NCBI GenBank assembly: GCA_900543615.1
Contig: UQSC01000096.1
Location: forward strand, 1 to 6,706
Direction: 5' to 3'
Source: an uncultured Collinsella sp.
GTDB lineage: Bacteria > Actinomycetota > Coriobacteriia > Coriobacteriales > Coriobacteriaceae
Length of the DNA: 6,706 bases
Shown here: positions 1 through 6,126 of the stretch, piece after piece
Layout of the letters: each line of letters begins with the position of its first letter
Position numbering within the stretch: the first letter of the stretch is position 1
Translations under genes and position numbers: made by a program
The notes under the pieces: generated by a model
Database searches by the model: none
What the model was told of the DNA's origin: nothing
The model's input: only the letters and a program-made list of their open reading frames with translations

Positions 1-18
1 CGTAGCGGGTGGTTTAAA

Positions 19-39
19 GCTGGCCGCTGCGCGGCCAGC
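19..39. terminator. GC-rich hairpin, possible terminator
   Basis: A perfect 9-bp stem (GCTGGCCGC, 19-27) closes over a TGC loop with GCGGCCAGC (31-39). Read on the minus strand it is followed by TTTAAACC, which is only a short T run; on the plus strand the flank is GGACTAAAGTC, with no T tract. It could be a back-up terminator behind the ftsH terminator, or the terminator of a gene to the left of the window. The direction cannot be decided from what is visible. Confidence 0.45.
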
Positions 40-57
40 GGACTAAAGTCTTGAAAC

Positions 58-92
58 AAAAAAGCCTCCGCAGGTTTCCCCGCGGAGGCTTT
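58..92 (-). terminator. Rho-independent terminator of the tilS-hpt-ftsH strand
   Basis: An 11-bp perfect stem (61-71 with 82-92, arms AAAGCCTCCGC and GCGGAGGCTTT) closes a 10-base loop. On the minus strand it is followed by TTTTTTG (63 to 57). It begins 12 bases past the ftsH TAG stop, exactly where a transcript from ftsH should end. The structure plus T6 tract is a textbook intrinsic terminator. Confidence 0.9.
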
Positions 93-103
93 CGCCACAA
101 AGA

Positions 104-2242
104 CTATTTGTCGGCGTCGGTGTCGGCACCGGCATTGACGGCATGGTCATCGTCAGCACCATCGGATGCGGCTTCGGCATCCTCCTGCATGGCCGCCTGC
201 GCAAAGGCCGCGGCATCAGCCGCCAGCTCCTCCTCGCTCATACGAGGCGCGCGCTTCTTGGTCGGCATGCCGGCCGCCTTGGCATTGCGCTCCTCCTTGG
301 CCGCCAGGATATCACCCTCGCGCTCAAGGTAGGCATCCCACTCGTTGTCGAGCAGGGCGTTCACGGCGTCGCCTTCGACGGTCTCGCGCTCAAGCAGCAC
401 CTTCGCCATCAGATCGAGCTGATCGCGACGGGCGTCCAGGATCTCGACCGCACGACGATGGGCCTCACGCATAATGCGCTGAACCTCGATATCGATGCGG
501 CGCGCCGTCTCCTCGGAGTAATCCTGGTGATCGGCGTAATCGCGACCAAGGAACACCTGATGTTGCGCCTCGCCAAACACTTGCGTGCCCAGCTCCTCGC
601 TCATGCCCAGGCGCGTGACCATCTCGCGCGCCATCTTGGTTGCGCGCTCCAGATCGTTGCTCGCGCCCGACGTAATGTCATCGCACATGAGCTCCTCGGC
701 AACGCGACCGCCCAAGAACACGGCAAGCTCGTCGAGCATCTCGTTCTTGGTCTTGAGGAAGTGGTCCTCCTGCGGAAGCTGCAGCGTGTAGCCCAGCGCC
801 TGGCCGCGGCTGACGATCGAGATCTTGTGGACCGGATCGGAGTGCTCCAGGATGTGGCCCACCAGGGCGTGACCGCTCTCGTGGTAGGCAATCGTGGTGC
901 GCTCGGCCTCGGTCATCACGCGACCCTTGCGCTGCGGTCCGGCAATCACGCGCTCCATCGATTCCTCGACCTCGTCCATCGAGATCACGGAACGATGACG
1001 GCGAGCGGCCAGCAGCGCAGACTCGTTGAGCAGGTTCGCTAAATCGGCACCAGTAAAGCCAACGGTCATCTGGGCGAGCTTCTCAAACTTAACGTCCTCG
1101 TCCATCGGCTTGTTCTCGGCATGCACGCGCAAAATCTGCTCGCGGCCCTTCACGTCCGGACGGTCGACCGTAACCTGACGGTCAAAACGGCCGGGACGCA
1201 GCAGCGCCGGATCCAGAATGTCGGGGCGGTTGGTGGCGGCGATCAGGATGACCGACTCGCTTTCCTCAAAACCGTCCATCTCGACCAGCAGCTGGTTGAG
1301 CGTCTGCTCGCGCTCGTCGTGGCCGCCGCCCAAGCCGGCTCCGCGCTGACGTCCCACGGCATCGATCTCATCGATGAAGATGATCGACGGGGCCTGGGAC
1401 TTGGCCTCCTTAAAGAGGTCACGCACACGGCTGGCGCCGACACCTACGAACATCTCGACAAAGTCGGAACCCGAGATGCTAAAGAACGGCACGCCCGCCT
1501 CGCCGGCAACGGCCTTGGCCAGCAGCGTTTTACCGGTGCCCGGAGGGCCAACCAGCAACACGCCACGCGGGATCTTGGCGCCCAGCTTGCGATAGCGATC
1601 CGGATCGCTCAAAAAGTCACGGATCTCCTCGAGCTCCTCGACTGCCTCGTCCACGCCGGCAACGTCTTCAAACTTGACCTTGGGGCGTGTGGCCTCGTTG
1701 GTCTTGGCGTTGGTCTTGCCAAACTGCATGTTCCTGTTGTTGGCGCCCATCATCTGGCGCATAAAGTAGAACATGATAGCGATCAGGGCGATCGTCGGAA
1801 GCACGCTCATCGCCAAGTCGCCCCAAAAATCGGGATCATTGGTGTTGACGATGTACTTAGTATCGGGGTGCTCCGCCATAAGCTCGGCAAGCGAATCGGA
1901 GCCGACATAGGTCGAGGAGAAGCTCTTGAGCTCGCTCGTATCGCCCTTGTCCTTCTTCGTCTTCCAGTAATGACCCGTCACGCTTCCGTCTTGAACCGTA
2001 TAGGTCAGATCTTCGACGCGATCCTGCTTGATGGCGCTCACCATCTCGCTCGTCGCGAGCTTAACGGTATTGCTGGAATTGGCAAAGCCGGAGCCCATGT
2101 TAAAGAAGGCGTAGCCCAGAAGCGCGCAAGCCAAAATAAAATACAGCCAGCCCGTACGCGTGGGCTTCTTGCCTCCGGGCATCCCCGGGATCTTTGGGTC
2201 CCGGGGAGTCTGGGAATTGTTGTCGTTACGGTCGTCGGGCAT
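104..2242 (-). CDS. ftsH: ATP-dependent zinc metalloprotease FtsH
   Basis: Membrane-anchored AAA+ protease that extracts and degrades misfolded or regulated membrane and cytosolic proteins as a hexamer. The 712-residue product shows the full family order. A short cytoplasmic N-terminus is followed by TM1 at about 31-48, an extracytoplasmic domain at about 49-141 and TM2 at about 142-162. The AAA module has Walker A GPPGTGKT (232-239), pore loop FVG (265-267), Walker B IIFIDE (287-292) and the second region of homology with arginine fingers R349 and R352. The peptidase has the zinc motif HESGH (454-458) and the probable third ligand D530 in SGASND. All catalytic residues are present. The protein is longer than the roughly 640-670 residues usual for the family, because it has an Ala/Asp/Glu-rich tail after about residue 650. 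The ATG start lies one base after the hpt stop; GGAGG at 2255-2259 sits 12 bases upstream inside hpt, so translation is probably coupled. The stop is TAG. Confidence 0.97.
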   Translation of the reverse strand: MPDDRNDNNSQTPRDPKIPGMPGGKKPTRTGWLYFILACALLGYAFFNMGSGFANSSNTVKLATSEMVSAIKQDRVEDLTYTVQDGSVTGHYWKTKKDKGDTSELKSFSSTYVGSDSLAELMAEHPDTKYIVNTNDPDFWGDLAMSVLPTIALIAIMFYFMRQMMGANNRNMQFGKTNAKTNEATRPKVKFEDVAGVDEAVEELEEIRDFLSDPDRYRKLGAKIPRGVLLVGPPGTGKTLLAKAVAGEAGVPFFSISGSDFVEMFVGVGASRVRDLFKEAKSQAPSIIFIDEIDAVGRQRGAGLGGGHDEREQTLNQLLVEMDGFEESESVILIAATNRPDILDPALLRPGRFDRQVTVDRPDVKGREQILRVHAENKPMDEDVKFEKLAQMTVGFTGADLANLLNESALLAARRHRSVISMDEVEESMERVIAGPQRKGRVMTEAERTTIAYHESGHALVGHILEHSDPVHKISIVSRGQALGYTLQLPQEDHFLKTKNEMLDELAVFLGGRVAEELMCDDITSGASNDLERATKMAREMVTRLGMSEELGTQVFGEAQHQVFLGRDYADHQDYSEETARRIDIEVQRIMREAHRRAVEILDARRDQLDLMAKVLLERETVEGDAVNALLDNEWDAYLEREGDILAAKEERNAKAAGMPTKKRAPRMSEEELAADAAAFAQAAMQEDAEAASDGADDDHAVNAGADTDADK

Positions 2243-2243
2243 C

Positions 2244-2792
2244 TTACGAATAAACCTCCGGTTTCAAAATGCCCAGATACGGAAGGTTGCGATAGCGCTC
2301 GGCATAGTCGAGGCCGTAGCCCACCACAAAGGCATCGGGGCAATGGGTTCCAACATACTTGGGCGTGATGGCCGAGACGCGGTCCTCAACGTCCTTCCAC
2401 AGGAAGGCGGCGACCTCCAGAGAAGCGGGCTTGCGGCTCTCGAGGTTCTTCATCAGATACTTGAGCGTCAGGCCCGAGTCCAGAATGTCCTCGACGATCA
2501 GCACGTCGCGACCGCGGATGTCGATATCCAGGTCCTTAATGATACGCACGATACCCGAGGACTTCACACCGTCGCCGTAGCTCGAAACAGCCATGAAATC
2601 GATGTTGGTCGGCAGCTCGATCTTACGCATCAGGTCGCCCATAAAGACCACGGCGCCGCGCAGGACCGCAATCAGCACCAGATCCTTACCCGCGTAGTCG
2701 CGCGTAATCTCCTCGCCCAGGCGAGAGACGATACCGTCGATATCCTCCTGCGTGAACAGAACCTTCTCGATATCCGGATGTTGAGAAGCCAT
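2244..2792 (-). CDS. hpt: Hypoxanthine phosphoribosyltransferase
   Basis: Purine-salvage enzyme that joins hypoxanthine (and usually guanine) to PRPP to give IMP or GMP in the cytoplasm. The 182-residue product has the normal length for bacterial HPRT. It carries the LRG loop (44-46), the SSYG flexible-loop motif (70-73), the PRPP-binding signature VEDILDSGLTL (100-110, acidic pair E101-D102), a probable purine-contacting K133, and the C-terminal block VGYGLDYAERYRNLPYLG, which is close to invariant in the family. The ATG is preceded by AAGGG (2798-2802) at a five-base spacing. It lies between tilS and ftsH on the same strand, a linkage common in Gram-positive bacteria. A likely own promoter (2849-2854) lies in the 147-base gap to tilS. 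The stop is one base from the ftsH start. Confidence 0.96.
   Translation of the reverse strand: MASQHPDIEKVLFTQEDIDGIVSRLGEEITRDYAGKDLVLIAVLRGAVVFMGDLMRKIELPTNIDFMAVSSYGDGVKSSGIVRIIKDLDIDIRGRDVLIVEDILDSGLTLKYLMKNLESRKPASLEVAAFLWKDVEDRVSAITPKYVGTHCPDAFVVGYGLDYAERYRNLPYLGILKPEVYS
2255..2259 (-). promoter_or_regulatory. Ribosome binding site of ftsH within hpt
   Basis: Minus-strand GGAGG lies inside the last codons of hpt, 12 bases before the ftsH ATG. The spacing is longer than ideal, so re-initiation by ribosomes finishing hpt (TAA, one base, ATG) may contribute to ftsH translation. Confidence 0.7.
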
Positions 2793-2848
2793 GACAACCC
2801 TTTCTTGTGCTTATCGCCCACACACCGCCGTATGGACGCGAACTACAC

Positions 2849-2857
2849 ATTCTAGCA
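2849..2857 (-). promoter_or_regulatory. Candidate extended -10 promoter of hpt-ftsH
   Basis: On the minus strand the bases read TGCTAGAAT, an extended -10 element (TGnTATAAT with one mismatch; hexamer at 2849-2854). The position 17 bases upstream reads GGTAAA (2872-2877), a poor -35, which fits an extended -10 promoter. A start near 2842 would give a leader of about 50 bases before hpt. This would let hpt-ftsH be transcribed independently of tilS. Confidence 0.55.
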
Positions 2858-2888
2858 GCGCACGGGGTAAATTTACCAGCCCGTGCGC
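2858..2888. repeat. 9-bp inverted repeat with inner palindrome upstream of hpt
   Basis: The arms GCGCACGGG (2858-2866) and CCCGTGCGC (2880-2888) are perfectly complementary. They enclose a second palindrome, GGTAAATTTACC (2866-2877). The element abuts the candidate hpt -10 and covers its -35 position. No T tract follows on either strand, so a classical terminator is unlikely. It may be an operator or a tilS 3'-end hairpin. Confidence 0.6.
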
Positions 2889-2939
2889 CATCAGCGCGGG
2901 AATACCGTCAACGTCGCACAGAATAGCAGGCGTGGGACG

Positions 2940-4478
2940 CTATTCCGCATCGACCACGCGGAGCAGATATGCCACGCGCGTTGCGGCCGTGCACTTAAAA
3001 CGCTCGTCCGCGCGAACTCCGGCGACCCACACCACGGCACCCCCCGGCGCCGTCCTCACCATGGGCACGCCGGCGCGCTCGGAAACGGGAATGCGAGCCT
3101 CACCTAGCAAATCGGATACTTTCTTGCTTCGGCCACTCATCCCTAACGGGCACATCACGTCTCCCGGCGCGGGACCGTCCACCCACAGGCGCGCCAATCG
3201 CGCCTCGGCAGGGATCTCGCCACGCGAGCCCGCCAGGATCCGCTCACTATCGCTGTCGGCAAAACCCAGGGCAGCCGCGTCTACCAAAGCTGTCACTTCC
3301 CCGGCAGCCGCAAGCTCACGGGCGCGGCGCACGATATCGCATCCCGGCTCAACAGCCATCGGTTCTGTGACCAGCATGCGTCCCCCGCCCAACGGTAAAC
3401 GACCGGGTACGGTAACCCAGTCCGCGACCAGGCCCTCGCGAGCCGCCGGCGCCTTAAACGCCAGCATGCCAAACTCAATGCGTGCGTCAATCCCCGCCGG
3501 AAGCGTGACCGAGCCGGTGCCCTCGGCAACGCAGGAAAGGACTCGCTCCACATGTCGCATCTCGGGACGAGCGTCCGGATCGATGCGTTTGATCGCCAGT
3601 CGCACGATGCGCCGCGCGATTACCACCTCGGCCGCAGCCAGGCGCCTGGCATCGAGCACCAGCGCACCCGCTGCCTCTTTGCGCAAACAGCTTCGAAACG
3701 CCTGTGCCGAAAGCTGAGACAAAAACGCGTCCTCATCGCCTAAGATCTCGCAGGCGGCGCCAATCGTCTTGCAGACGCTCGCGTTGCGCTGCGCCACCAC
3801 TGGCATTACTCGATGGCGCACGTAGTTTCGCAGATACGAGATATCCTCATTGCTCTCGTCTTCACGCCACGGCTGACCATGTACCTGTAGATAGCCCACG
3901 AGCTCGCCATGAGTTAGGTCGAGCAAGGGACGCACCACGATATTCCTCCGGCGAGGAATGCTCGATAGGCCAGCGGGCCCCGAACCCTTAATCGCGTTCA
4001 TCAAAAACGTTTCCGCGCGATCCGAAGACGTGTGCGCGGTGCAGATACGAGCCGCCGTTCGCGGTGCCCCCGTCTGGGCGCAGAGCTCGCGAACATACCT
4101 CCGCGCCGCGGCATAGCGCACCTCGCGGGCCGCGGCCTCAATATTGCCCGACTCCCCATCAAAATAAGCGTGCTCCACGCACAGCGGTAAACCATATTTC
4201 GCGCAGAGCTCACGCACAAAGGCCTCGTCGCCATCGGACGCCTTGCCGCGCAGATGATGGTTTACATGCAGCACATGCAGGCGCTCGCGAGCAATGGGGG
4301 CAACACCGCGTCCGTCTTGGATATCCAGCTTTGATGTGCACGCCATAAGAAGCAGTGCCGTCGAGTCCGCGCCGCCTGATACCATGAGCACGACAGGAGC
4401 AGCCTGCTGCCTCGTCCGGGTCTCATCGACTGCCCCAGGCACGGCATGGTGTCCATAATGCTGAGATACCGTAGGCAT
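2940..4478 (-). CDS. tilS: tRNA(Ile)-lysidine synthetase
   Basis: ATP-dependent enzyme that attaches lysine to the wobble cytidine (C34) of the CAU-anticodon tRNA-Ile, so that it reads AUA as isoleucine. The 512-residue product has the N-type ATP pyrophosphatase P-loop SGGADST (34-40), HVNHHLRG (71-78), GNIEAAAREVRY (111-122), and RPLLDLTHGEL followed by YLRNYVRHRVMP (215-226). The C-terminal TilS domain spans about 427-508 (PLGMSGRSKKVSDLLGEARIP, VWVAGVRADERF). The motif usually written as HHxDDQAET appears here as HTSSDRAET (149-157), a variant noted under findings. The product is somewhat longer than well-known examples (about 430-470 residues). The ATG is set by AGGAGG (4485-4490), six bases upstream. 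The stop is TAG. It is divergent from the WalJ-like gene and upstream of hpt. Confidence 0.94.
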   Translation of the reverse strand: MPTVSQHYGHHAVPGAVDETRTRQQAAPVVLMVSGGADSTALLLMACTSKLDIQDGRGVAPIARERLHVLHVNHHLRGKASDGDEAFVRELCAKYGLPLCVEHAYFDGESGNIEAAAREVRYAAARRYVRELCAQTGAPRTAARICTAHTSSDRAETFLMNAIKGSGPAGLSSIPRRRNIVVRPLLDLTHGELVGYLQVHGQPWREDESNEDISYLRNYVRHRVMPVVAQRNASVCKTIGAACEILGDEDAFLSQLSAQAFRSCLRKEAAGALVLDARRLAAAEVVIARRIVRLAIKRIDPDARPEMRHVERVLSCVAEGTGSVTLPAGIDARIEFGMLAFKAPAAREGLVADWVTVPGRLPLGGGRMLVTEPMAVEPGCDIVRRARELAAAGEVTALVDAAALGFADSDSERILAGSRGEIPAEARLARLWVDGPAPGDVMCPLGMSGRSKKVSDLLGEARIPVSERAGVPMVRTAPGGAVVWVAGVRADERFKCTAATRVAYLLRVVDAE

Positions 4479-4506
4479 TTGCTTCCTCCTCTATTCGTCC
4501 GCACCC

Positions 4507-4512
4507 ATTGTA
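4507..4512 (-). promoter_or_regulatory. Candidate -10 element of tilS
   Basis: Minus-strand TACAAT (5 of 6 to TATAAT) lies in the 48-base gap between the divergent tilS and WalJ-like genes. It would start transcription near 4500, giving a short leader with the AGGAGG ribosome site. No good -35 is seen at 17-18 bases, so support is modest. Confidence 0.4.
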
Positions 4513-4526
4513 TCCTTTGGAATCTT

Positions 4527-5336
4527 ATGTCTCGTCTGCACCTTCATATCCTCGGCAGTGGCTCTAAAGGCAACTGCGCACTCATCGAGGGCCCGCAGGG
4601 GCTCATTATGGTCGATAACGGACTGTCTCGCCGCGAGACATTAAAGCGCATGGCAGAACTGGGGCTCTCGGCAGACAACGTCTCGGCTCTTCTCATTACT
4701 CATGAGCACAGCGATCACATCAAGGGCCTCGATGTCTGGTGCAAGCACTGGCACGGCCCCCTCTTTGCCAGCAGGGGCACTCTTTCGAACAAAGAAAATC
4801 TTTCGCATCTGCCTGTCGAGGAATTCGATCCCGGCGACGACCTATCCATTGCCGGCATCCACGTGCAAACCTACTCAACATCACACGATGTCATCAATCC
4901 GGTCGGCTATCGATTCAATGCTCTCGATGATTTCATTGGGTTTGCCACCGACACCGGAGAGCTATCGAGCCAAGCCATGAACACCCTCAAAGATTGTCGA
5001 GTCCTCGCGCTCGAAAGCAACCACGATGTGACCATGCTGCGCGAGGGAGAATATCCCCGCTTTCTTCAGGAGCGCATCCTGTCTGCAAGGGGACACCTCT
5101 CCAATGGCCAAGCCGCCGAAGCCGCGCGCGAACTTGTTACCGATCGCACCGAACAGCTCATTGCCATGCATATCAGCCAAGATAACAATCGTCCGAGCCT
5201 TACCGTCAAAAGCTATGCCAAAGCTCTGGCCGCAACCCTGGATGACGAGGTCGGCAGCTCCGCAACCCTTCTCCAAGGATCGCGAAAGCTCTCGATACGC
5301 CCCGCAAGCCAGCATCGGCCAGCAACCATTCAATAA
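4527..5336 (+). CDS. WalJ/YycJ-type metallo-beta-lactamase-fold hydrolase
   Basis: Cytoplasmic metal-dependent hydrolase of the YycJ/WalJ branch of the metallo-beta-lactamase fold. Relatives are encoded with the WalRK two-component system in Firmicutes and have been linked to nuclease activity and cell-wall control; which applies here is not shown. The 269-residue product begins HILGSGSKGNC, typical of the family. It has the metal motif THEHSDH (58-64), TSHD (118-121), TDTG (141-144), the family signature ESNHD (163-167), GHLSN (189-193) and H215 in HISQDNN. All expected metal ligands appear present. An upstream in-frame ATG at 4446 would overlap the tilS coding region and add a non-homologous extension, so I chose the ATG at 4527. 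The Shine-Dalgarno match before it is poor (TTTGGAATCTT). There is no walRK next to it; the neighbour is divergent tilS. It shares a terminator with the convergent hsp20. Confidence 0.9.
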   Translation: MSRLHLHILGSGSKGNCALIEGPQGLIMVDNGLSRRETLKRMAELGLSADNVSALLITHEHSDHIKGLDVWCKHWHGPLFASRGTLSNKENLSHLPVEEFDPGDDLSIAGIHVQTYSTSHDVINPVGYRFNALDDFIGFATDTGELSSQAMNTLKDCRVLALESNHDVTMLREGEYPRFLQERILSARGHLSNGQAAEAARELVTDRTEQLIAMHISQDNNRPSLTVKSYAKALAATLDDEVGSSATLLQGSRKLSIRPASQHRPATIQ

Positions 5337-5345
5337 CTGTCCTAA

Positions 5346-5389
5346 ACAGCAAAAGGGGCCGGGAATCGCTTCCCAGCCCCTTTTGCTGT
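5346..5389. terminator. Shared terminator between the WalJ-like gene and hsp20
   Basis: A perfect 14-bp stem (5346-5359 with 5376-5389) is extended, after one C-A mismatch, by five more pairs (5361-5365 with 5370-5374) closing a TCGC loop. On the plus strand it is followed by CTTTTAAT, and on the minus strand by TTAGG. The plus orientation is the stronger terminator, for the WalJ-like gene. Its position between convergent stops, 9 bases after one and 28 bases before the other, suggests it serves both. Confidence 0.9.
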
Positions 5390-5417
5390 CTTTTAATAGC
5401 GCAGAACACCAACGAAG

Positions 5418-5849
5418 TTAGTCGATGGAGATCTTCGTAACGTTCTTCTTCTCGACGATCTTGGGAACCGTAACGGTCAGGATGCCGTCAGCGTACTTAG
5501 CCGAGAGGCCCTCGCTCGAAGCGTCCTTTAGATACACGCCACGCGTCGCACTGTACGAGCTGAACTCCTTCTGCAGGAAGTTCTTCCCCTCGTTCTCCTC
5601 GTCTTCCTCGACATTCACGCTAATGGACAGACGGCCCTCGTTAAGCTCGACATCGATGTCGTCCTTGGCGACGCCGGTCAGATAGGCCTTGACCTCATAG
5701 CCGTCGCCCTTATCCTCAACGTCAACGGGAAACGCCTTAGAAGCAATCGAGTTGTTTGCAAGGTCGGTCATATCATCAAACAGATCGAACAGCGAGCTAG
5801 CAGAAGGACGAACGCCAAAAACCGAACGATAAGGAACCATGCTTGCCAT
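5418..5849 (-). CDS. Hsp20 family small heat-shock protein
   Basis: ATP-independent chaperone that binds unfolding proteins and keeps them refoldable, normally as an oligomer in the cytoplasm. The 143-residue product has a short N-terminal arm (SLFDLFDDM). An alpha-crystallin domain spans about 39-135 (FPVDVEDKGDGYEVKAYLTGV, then the signature AKYADGILTVTVPK at 117-130). The C-terminal I-x-I anchor is I140-S-I142, used for oligomer contacts. I chose the ATG at 5847-5849 because AAAAGGAG (5858-5865) precedes it by eight bases. The ATG 33 bases upstream would translate through that ribosome site and has only a weak site of its own. It stands alone on its strand, with its terminator shared with the WalJ-like gene. 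No CIRCE or full HspR (HAIR) operator is seen upstream. Confidence 0.93.
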   Translation of the reverse strand: MASMVPYRSVFGVRPSASSLFDLFDDMTDLANNSIASKAFPVDVEDKGDGYEVKAYLTGVAKDDIDVELNEGRLSISVNVEEDEENEGKNFLQKEFSSYSATRGVYLKDASSEGLSAKYADGILTVTVPKIVEKKNVTKISID

Positions 5850-5854
5850 GTTTA

Positions 5855-5873
5855 CCACTCCTTTTAAGGACTG
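5855..5873 (-). promoter_or_regulatory. hsp20 ribosome site within a small hairpin
   Basis: In the minus-strand transcript UCCU (5870-5867) can pair with AGGA (5862-5859) of the Shine-Dalgarno sequence across a UAAA loop. Two further pairs (A-U and C-G) are possible beyond one G-G mismatch. The stem is short and marginal. Small heat-shock genes in several bacteria are controlled by RNA thermometers that mask this site, so the pairing is noted as a candidate only. Confidence 0.3.
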
Positions 5874-5915
5874 CCGAGCCATCTTCTAGGTGACTGGGAC
5901 TTCTTTTGACGCTCT

Positions 5916-5944
5916 TATATATGCCCACCCAGTGCTCATATATA
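5916..5944. repeat. 8-bp inverted repeat upstream of hsp20
   Basis: TATATATG and CATATATA are perfect complements separated by 13 bases (CCCACCCAGTGCT). The repeat lies about 70-95 bases upstream of the hsp20 start, where a promoter or operator would be expected. The AT-only arms make chance occurrence fairly likely in this AT-rich stretch. Confidence 0.35.
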
Positions 5945-6021
5945 CATCGACTATAAAGTTTTTTGAGTCCAGTACTATAAGCATATCTAAGCGTGAATGA
6001 CTCAGGTTTTAGTAAGGTTAA

Positions 6022-6057
6022 GGTTCTTTGAACCAGAGCTTAAATAACAAGTATGTT
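6022..6057 (+). promoter_or_regulatory. Candidate promoter with palindrome over its -35
   Basis: TTGAAC (6028-6033) and TATGTT (6052-6057), separated by 18 bases, form a plausible sigma-70-type promoter with four of six matches in each box. The -35 lies within the palindrome GGTTC-TTT-GAACC (6022-6034), a possible operator. Transcription would start near 6064, just before the leader ORF at 6086. The match is moderate and chance is possible. Confidence 0.35.
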
Positions 6058-6085
6058 CGCAGCTACAAATAGCGAGGGGCTTACA

Positions 6086-6118
6086 ATGAGCGCGTACACG
6101 TTGTTGGTAACGAGCTAA
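6086..6118 (+). CDS. Possible 10-codon leader peptide
   Basis: ATG at 6086 opens MSAYTLLVTS and stops at TAA (6116-6118), eight bases before the ATG of the next gene. GAGGGG (6073-6078) lies at ribosome-site distance, a better match than the one before the main gene. The TAA and the following bases form AAAGGG (6117-6122), the ribosome site of the downstream gene, so stop and start are closely coupled. It is not enriched in any one amino acid as a classical attenuator peptide would be, and it shows no clear attenuator hairpin. It could be a translation-coupling leader or a chance ORF. Confidence 0.35.
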   Translation: MSAYTLLVTS

Positions 6119-6126
6119 AGGGCATC

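Larger units (their letters stand above)
5850..6126. other. AT-rich divergent intergenic region between hsp20 and the tail-anchored protein gene
   Basis: This 277-base stretch is the longest non-coding space in the window and far richer in A/T than its surroundings. It holds the hsp20 ribosome site, an 8-bp inverted repeat (TATATATG at 5916-5923, CATATATA at 5937-5944), a GGTTC-TTT-GAACC palindrome (6022-6034) and a possible 10-codon leader ORF (6086-6118). Several TATA-like hexamers occur, for example 5914-5919 on the minus strand and 5976-5981 on the plus strand. None of these has a convincing -35 partner. No RNA gene is recognisable. Confidence 0.6.

Noticed and set aside
143..2368. Long plus-strand ORFs antisense to ftsH (143-1042 and 1121-2368)
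   Set aside because: They mirror an intact, highly conserved ftsH frame, show no recognisable domains, and are expected as codon-bias shadows in high-GC DNA.
2791..3717. 308-residue plus-strand ORF antisense to tilS
   Set aside because: It is Arg/Ser/Ala/Thr-rich low-complexity sequence opposite conserved TilS motifs, with no sign of its own function.
4446..4526. N-terminal extension of the WalJ-like protein from ATG 4446
   Set aside because: It would overlap the tilS start region, and the conserved family N-terminus begins at ATG 4527.
5850..5882. Upstream hsp20 start at 5882 (11 extra residues)
   Set aside because: The extra codons include the strong AAAAGGAG ribosome site serving ATG 5847-5849, and the upstream ATG has only a weak site.
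5930..5938. CIRCE-like half-site CAGTGCTCA upstream of hsp20
   Set aside because: It matches 7 of 9 bases of one arm, but the partner arm at the required nine-base spacing does not match.
5961..5982. HspR (HAIR) operator around TTGAGT
   Set aside because: Only one half-site is present; the position of the second arm reads TATAAGC instead of ACTCAAG.
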